This document shows, piece by piece, positions 58,001 through 64,000 of a stretch of 64,000 nucleotides of DNA. Each line of letters starts with the position of its first letter. The stretch's first letter is position 1. Made by a program: the position numbers and the translations under genes. Under the pieces are notes generated by a model. It was not told the DNA's origin, did no database searches, and was given only the letters and a program-made list of their open reading frames with translations. Origin of the DNA: Membranipora membranacea (Eukaryota > Bryozoa > Gymnolaemata > Cheilostomatida > Membraniporidae); contig OU612074.1 of the NCBI GenBank assembly GCA_914767715.1, positions 203,501-267,500 of the forward strand, read 5' to 3'.

Positions 58001-61000
58001 CCGGATACATTACTTTGGACAACATGTGATGATCCACAGACCCTATTATAAAGCAGAGCATTGTTAACGTTCAATTATCTGTTCACCTAAAGTTGAGATT
58101 TCAAATTCTTCGTTTTGTGGCAAAATTAAAAATAAGCAAGGTCGGCTCAACCATCATGAGGGGTGTCACATATGCTGACAAAGTCTACTTACACTAAACA
58201 CTTACCATCTCGAACAAATAAGTTATTTTTGTTAATTAAATAATTTGAGTTTTTTTCTCCCCTTAAACGTTTCTTATTTTCCTCATTCAATCCACAAGGT
58301 TCAGTTGTTCTTGTGAAGCTTAAAGGACAAAATGTTGGTTCTGTTGTTCAGAAATATTTAGCTGGTTTACTTATTCCCAGTACCATACGCCCCTCATTGC
58401 TTTCTATTGTCATTTGGGCCGAATATGTTGGCATTTATTCCTTCCACATCATTTCAAAAAACAAAAATATTTGGTTCTATAATTCAAAAGTTTTAAGCTG
58501 ATTTACTAATTACCAGTAGACATAACGTATTCTTACTCACGCCAACAAATGGTAGCTGTTGTCATTGTGCCGAATATGGTGACTTTTTCCTCAGCCTTTG
58601 GAGTGAGACAGACTTTGCAATTTTGACCAACATTTTGTGGAATTCATAATCGCAGTATGATAACTCGGAAACACACTTATTTGTTGCAGATACATTTTAT
58701 GCAAGCTCACCAACCTATCATGATACCAGCCTCAGATCGATAGTATGGCTCATCCCAGATAAAGTGCTGCTCGTGGCTGATACTCTGGACAACTCACTGA
58801 AGGTCGTCGATTTGGTTAAAGACTTAGTATCTACTGTCTGTGAGGGTGAGAGATATGGTTTAATACTTTATAATTGATATATTTGTTACATGATTCATCG
58901 CTGTGATACTCAAACTAGTGCTGCCATTCAGAAGACAAGAAAACAGCTTCAATATTCTACGCTACTTAACCCTATTTCTTCATAACTATTGTCTCCAATT
59001 ATATTTCATATTAATCATTGTATAGCTGCCCCAATGTTACTGATTATTGTTGGCATATACACCAAGCAGTTTTCACACGACAAATATAATCTGTTTGTAA
59101 ATGTCTTTTCAAAAACTAACTCTTTTCCTTTTAATAGGATGCGGAAATGAACCAGTTCTTGGTAACTCCTCGGTCTGTATGGTCAGCCAGCCTGAGACTC
59201 TCAGTGTGATTGATGGTATCATATATGTAGGTAATACAGTGTCTGCTCAGGACTCCTCATCACATGGAGTCTATCTATCATTGAGTTACAGTAAGTTATT
59301 TGTTAAAGCTACCTTTTGCACTGGAATCAGAAATGATCTTTCTGCTCCCGAGGTCTGATCATAAATATACCATGCATCTGAAGAAATGTTCACCAACTGT
59401 AGCTGAAGAAAATTACAGTCAGAAGTGTTCGAAATTCTTTCCATGCATGTATGTACCTTTATCATTTGAAGGGGGTGTTTGAAATTTAAAAGCAGTAAAA
59501 ATTGTTAATTAAAATGCTGATGTCTAAAGCTGTTAATGAATGCATAAAAAACGATTTGTAGTTTACATAGAATATAAAATTACAAAAAGTTCATAGCAAA
59601 GTTTTTTTTAATAGTATGCTGAACATTCATGGTAGGGTCTTCCCTATGGGAATTTGGTTGAAGCCCACTGAAAATGACCTGCTACAGGGGAATTAGCAGT
59701 AAAACAAGATTTCGGATATTTATATCGTATAACAAACCTTCAGAAAATTAGCGGTTTCAGGATTTCAGAAAACCAACCTTTTGAGACATCAGGTCACATG
59801 GCGTTATGTCATCATTATACATATTATTTTGAAACAAAAAATTGTAGAATTACCATTTTTTTCTGCCTTAGCGTTCACACATCTCCTATGATCAGTTAAA
59901 CTTTATTCCACAAACCTCAGGTCATCAGGCCATCGTCCAAACTTTGATTACGTGATATTATCAAGCAGGTATCACAAAACGTGCTTGATCGTGTAGGCAT
60001 GGGAGAACAATTTTCTATCATGTGGAAAAAAAGAACAAAAAGAGACGATATTTTCTACCTCAAAATGATATCCATGGTGATTTTTAAAAAGGATAATCTA
60101 TTTCAATTACACCTTGTCAAAGTTAGGGTGACACAATTTAAATACTTTCCAAGGTCAATCATGCTACTAGTATATATATATATATATATATATACTTTTA
60201 TTGTCAGCAACAATTCATTATTTCAAATGTTTTTCATGATGTGACATAAATGGCAAAAAAAGAAAAATGATACAAACAAAGATTCAACAAAAAATAAGAC
60301 TATACCAATAAACTGAAAAAATGTTGCATTAGCCTTTTCTTAAACGTATTCAAAGTAAGAGTGCTTCTCAATGGAGAGGGTAAAATATTAAAGTTTGTTG
60401 CTATTTTGTGGTTTAAGTTGTCTAATGGAGGTTTAAGTAAGTGTGTATCTCTTCTTGGAAATCGGTGTGGTGTTGTAATAAAAAAATCAGAGATGTATGG
60501 AGGTGATAAATTATTCAGAGCCTTAAATCCCGTAATGCAATTAAAATAATTGCTCAGTATTGGAAGGGGTAAAATTTTAAGTGATGTACATAGGTCATTA
60601 GTAGGTGACAAATAAAAAGGTTTATGTTGAACATTGGCCACAATTCTCAAGGCTTTTTTTTGTTGAGTGAAAATAGGGTTTGTCATGACGCACATAAGTT
60701 GTAATATATATGGATACCATAAATGAGATAACAGTGAATAAATTGAAAATAAAATTGTTTAGCAGAATGCGTGGTCAAGTAGGGTCTGCATAGCTTAAGT
60801 AAGTTTGTATTTTTTGACACCTTATCCAAAACAGTCTCACAATGGCCATTCAATGAAAATGAGTCAGATATCTTAAAGCCAAGAAGTTCAGTTTCATGCC
60901 TTTGAAATATTTGGTTATTGTCAATTTTTAAATTTAATGATGAATCCTCCTCAAAGGAACTTAAAAAGTGTGATTTTTTTATAATTTATTCTCTCTCTTC

Positions 61001-63053
61001 TACCAAAGATTATTGAATGACTAATTTATTGTCATGTGATTATTTTTGCACCACTTGTTGATTGAAACAAAATCTCGATTACAAATATGAACTAACGTAG
61101 AGGGAACAGAATGGCTTGCTACAAAAACAGTGTCATCAGCATACGCATAAGAGTTCGAGGAGAGAGGTAGATTTAGTAGGTCATTTATATAAATCTGAAA
61201 TAAAGTTGGTGCCAGTATTGAACCTTGCGGAACCCCAATATTGATTTCAAGTATTGATGACACTGCACCATCAAAATGAACATACTGAGACCTGTCCTGT
61301 AGAAATGATGATAGCAACAAAACAACAAACTGGGCAGTTACTTATTGTAAGTACTGTTGAAGCTGAGCAATTCTGCTGTTATAGCAAACATTTACTGGTC
61401 CAAACAAGTACATCTCTGCTGCATGGATGACTATAGAAAGCGTGTTTTGGGTGCGTGTGTGTGAGGACGTTCTTGCAAAGTTCATGAAATACTTTTATCA
61501 AAATACTGTACTGATTAAGGGCCAAAAGATTTAATTAGAATTGGACATGGAAACTGCATTTGAATTCTCTCTCTTCTACCAAAGATTATTGAATGACTAA
61601 TTTATTGTCATGTGATTATTTTTGCACCACTTGTTGATTGAAACCAAATCTCGATTACAAATATGAACTAACGTAGAGGGAACAGAATGGCTTGCTACAA
61701 AAACAGTGTCATCAGCATACGCATAAGAGTTCGAGGAGAGAGGTAGATTTAGTAGGTCATCTATATAAATCTGAAATAAAGTCGGTGCCAGTATTGAACC
61801 TTGCGGAACCCCAATATTGATGTCAAGTATTGACGACACTGCACCATCAAAATGAATATACTGAGACCTGTCCTGTAGAAATGATGATAGCAACAAAACT
61901 GCCTTGTTCTCAAAATTAAAGTTCTGTAGTTTATTTTTTAATATTTGGTGATCAACACAATCAAATGCCTTGCAGAAATCAATAAACAGAAAAATACTCT
62001 TCCTTTGTTTGAGTTTCTCAGAAGAATAGTCAGAAATAATTTTGTGAACGGCGTCGCTGCATGAATGTGCAGTGCGAAAACCGGACTGTGATGAAGATAT
62101 TAGATGGTTTTCATTCAAAAATATCTGAATATTAATATTTAAATGTTTTTCAAATATCTTCGAAAGAACGGGTAAAACTGATATAGGTCTATAGTTTCCT
62201 GGGTCATCTTTTGACCCTGACTTAAAAATAGGGGTTACGCGAGCAATTTTCCAGACTTTTGGAAATACTCCTTCATCTAAAATTCTATTGAAAATATCTG
62301 TGATAGTATATCTGTGATAGTATCTGTGATAGTGAAAATATCTGTGATAGTAGCTGAGCATCTAAAAATAAATACACTCCATTCCGGAGATATCAACTTT
62401 GGATTATTTTATAATCAAACTAGACTAATAGCTAAAACTTGAATGAAACAGAACAATTCTCAATAGTTTCATATCATCATATCCTATTTTTTCCTGCTAT
62501 TTCATTATTCAGGTCAACCCATTTGCAAACTGCCCACACATGAGGATACAAACCTTCTGGTGATAGATACACAAATAGAGTATACGTATGGGGAGACTAT
62601 CCAGTACAGCTGTAAAGAAGGCTTTGAGTTATCAACTCTCTATGAGAGCAGCCGATGTGTGGAACAGAAAGATGTTAGCGAGAAACTAGCTGGAGTTTGG
62701 GAGAAGCCTATCCCGAAGTGTCAGGTAAGCGGTACACTAATTTTGTTTATCTCAGTAAAAAAGTATCAATAAGTTTTTTTCAATATTAATATCGACCATA
62801 GGCATTCAGCTAATTTACATTTCGACATTAACCGTGTTGTTCCTCTCCGTTGGAAGCTTACCCCACTTTGGTTGATCTGAAATAAATCATTATTATTTTG
62901 TAGCCGGGTCCTACTGATGAAATTATTCACAGAACTGGAGGGCATCCCGTGCTAACCGGAGCTGCTTCCAATGGTTTCCTGATAAGATTCGACCAGCTGT
63001 TGATAATCTGTGTTTTATTTATTTTATTTGTTTTCAAACCATTGTTTAAATAA
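55026..63053 (+). CDS. Membrane-anchored NHL-propeller plus sushi protein (8 exons, complete)
   Basis: Exons 55026-55105, 55625-55872, 56417-56746, 56916-57146, 58690-58845, 59138-59290, 62513-62724 and 62904-63053 all join in phase to 519 residues. Residues 1-18 are a signal peptide (MLLLVFLISLTCLGVSTV). Residues about 85-400 look like an NHL-type beta-propeller: ISQEGEINTLAG, VIIVDGNQCVRRLDRSTNKV, VFDSAKENIYITQRFGIVKY, VLLVADTLDNSLKVVDLVKD. Residues 404-470 are one sushi/CCP domain (four Cys, YGETIQYSCKEGFEL, W then IPKC). Residues 501-514 are a hydrophobic helix before a very short tail, so it is a type I or possibly lipid-anchored surface protein. Extracellular NHL propellers and sushi domains both bind protein ligands; the ligand is unknown. 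Poly(A) signal AATAAA at 63220-63225. Confidence 0.9.
60987..61321 (-). repeat. Internal duplication of the retrotransposon, copy 1
   Basis: 60987-61321 and 61568-61903 are almost identical (a few substitutions, for example Tyr/Tyr-Val/Ile changes in QYVHFDG against QYIHFDG). They are separated by a 246-base segment that also occurs downstream of the gene at 63525-63800. Confidence 0.88.
61322..61603. repeat. About 280-bp dispersed repeat, copy inside the retrotransposon
   Basis: Starts ACAACAAACTGGGCAGTTAC and ends ACCAAAGATTATTGAATGAC. The last 36 bases of the same unit also precede the other retrotransposon duplicate at 60987. It matches 63525-63812 at about 95 percent by eye. Confidence 0.85.
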
Positions 63054-64000
63054 TTTTGTTTGTAATGATGCTTAGCTCTAACCTGAAATATAGTTTTATT
63101 TCCAGCCTGTTCTACTGTGTTACAATCACTCTAGCTGCCTATAGCTGTTGTCAGATACTTGTATGACCAGCTTGTAATGTTATGAGATTCTAGGGATTCA
63201 GCATAATGCTTGGTATGCTAATAAAACAGGGTATGTTGGAGTTCAAAAGTTTTTTATAATTGCTGTGCCAAAATAGATGTAACTGTATCTGTGGCATTAT
63301 GAAACAGGTGTTTGTAGTTGTATAGTTCTGCAGCATGTATACTCCTAGGCATTTCATAATGGATTTCTCTGTCTGCATCAACTCACATTAATAAATCAGT
63401 GACCTATTACTAGTGTCATCATATCTTGGTGGACTCCAGGATCAGAATTAACTATAGACGTAACAAAAATGCAAGCAAACTTCTGTGTCACACTCTGCCG
63501 CCCTGACAGTAAGTTATAAAGAGACAACAAACTGGACAGTTACTTAACTATTACTCATTGTGAGTACTGTTGAAGCTGAGCAATTCTGCTGTTATAGCAA
63601 ACATTTACTGGTCCAAACAAGTACATCTCTGCTGCATGGATGACTATAGAAAGCGTGTTTTGGGTGCGTGTGTGTGAGGATGTTCTTGCAAAGTTCATGA
63701 AATACTTTTTTCAAAATATTGTACTGATTAAGGGCCAAAAGATTTAATTAGAATTGGACATGGAAACTGCATTTGAATTCTCTCTCTTCTACCAAAGATT
63801 ATTGAATGACTATTGTTTGATGTCTCATAGCCGAATGCACTTGAATTGCACGAAGTTTACTCAATGACTTTTCTATCATCACCAGTTTTCTAAGTGGACT
63901 TTTTTCTTTGTGGGAACTCTACTCTCTGGGTCGGCAGCAGCCAAAATGGCCACAATACAGCCGCAGGGAATTTTTTTGCAATATCTTATGTTAAATTATG
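63054..64000. other. 3' UTR of the NHL-sushi gene and right edge of window
   Basis: Contains the likely poly(A) signal at 63220-63225, unassigned sequence to 63524, the dispersed repeat at 63525-63812, and about 190 bases in which I see nothing recognisable. Confidence 0.5.
63525..63812. repeat. About 280-bp dispersed repeat, copy downstream of the NHL-sushi gene
   Basis: Second copy of the unit at 61322-61603 with a small insertion near its start (ACTTAACTATTACTCATTG). No inverted ends, no tRNA boxes and no coding capacity are visible, so the element class is unknown. Confidence 0.85.

Larger units (their letters stand above)
60165..62361 (-). mobile_element. Non-LTR retrotransposon (CR1/Jockey-like), partially duplicated
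   Basis: On the minus strand from 62361: WKIARVTPIFKSGSKDDPGN, RPISVLPVLSKIFEKH, SGFRTAHSCSDAVHKII, IDFCKAFDCVDHQI, GVPQGSILAPTLFQIYIDDL and the catalytic YADD (AYADDTVFVASHS), to 61597. Part of this frame (LLSSFLQDRS ... NHMTIN) is repeated at 61320-61021, after which the C-terminal region continues (CVMTNPIFTQQKKALRIVAN, LMQHFFSLLV) to 60300. The 3' end is GACAATAAAAG followed by (TA)n at 60168-60194. The endonuclease is missing. It lies antisense in intron 6 of the NHL-sushi gene. Confidence 0.87.

Overview
The window is AT-rich nuclear DNA of an invertebrate animal. Genes are split into short exons with GT-AG introns of about 0.1 to 4.4 kb. The recognisable products are animal extracellular families: tyrosinase, von Willebrand C, calcium-binding EGF, pentraxin, TNF receptor, NHL propeller and sushi. 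Transposon debris lies in nearly every intron and gap (CR1/Jockey-like non-LTR retrotransposons, tRNA-derived SINE pieces, MITEs and foldback elements). I cannot name the species. All recognisable protein genes are on the + strand. Exons were joined by hand from splice-site consensus and reading phase, so exon chains in which every phase matches are much firmer than single exons.

Layout. (1) 1-3.9 kb: 3' exons of an unrecognised Ser/Pro-Lys-rich protein with a possible alternative last exon. (2) 3.9-18.7 kb: mostly gene-free, with a perfect 38-bp inverted repeat, a 683-bp TTAA-flanked foldback element and one weak candidate exon. (3) 18.7-29.7 kb: a tyrosinase/GYD-repeat/VWC locus. It contains a partial tandem duplication in which the downstream copy has lost the GYD-repeat exons, a copper-B exon between the copies, VWC exons, an intronic minisatellite made of splice-site-like units, and a poorly resolved 3' part. 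A perfect-TIR element carrying a tRNA-like unit lies inside. (4) 32.8-39.1 kb: a complete 7-exon gene for a secreted protein of 381 residues (signal peptide, ten-Cys module, five-Cys EGF remnant, pentraxin domain). (5) 44.9-51.9 kb: a 4-exon TNF-receptor-like type I membrane protein. It has one surplus base in exon 3 and two competing 3' splice sites that would give membrane or soluble forms; a hAT MITE with a perfect 8-bp target duplication sits in the adjacent intron. (6) 55.0-63.1 kb: a complete 8-exon gene for a membrane-anchored NHL-propeller/sushi protein of 519 residues, with a non-LTR retrotransposon in its sixth intron.

Three neighbouring genes (pentraxin, TNF receptor, NHL-sushi) encode secreted or cell-surface recognition-type proteins in the same orientation. 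A shared role in recognition or defence is inference from domain types only. No rRNA gene, CRISPR array or bacterial-type operon is present. The items most worth follow-up are the rearranged tyrosinase/GYD/VWC locus, the ten-Cys/EGF/pentraxin architecture, the TNFR alternative acceptor, and the splice-donor-like tandem repeats.
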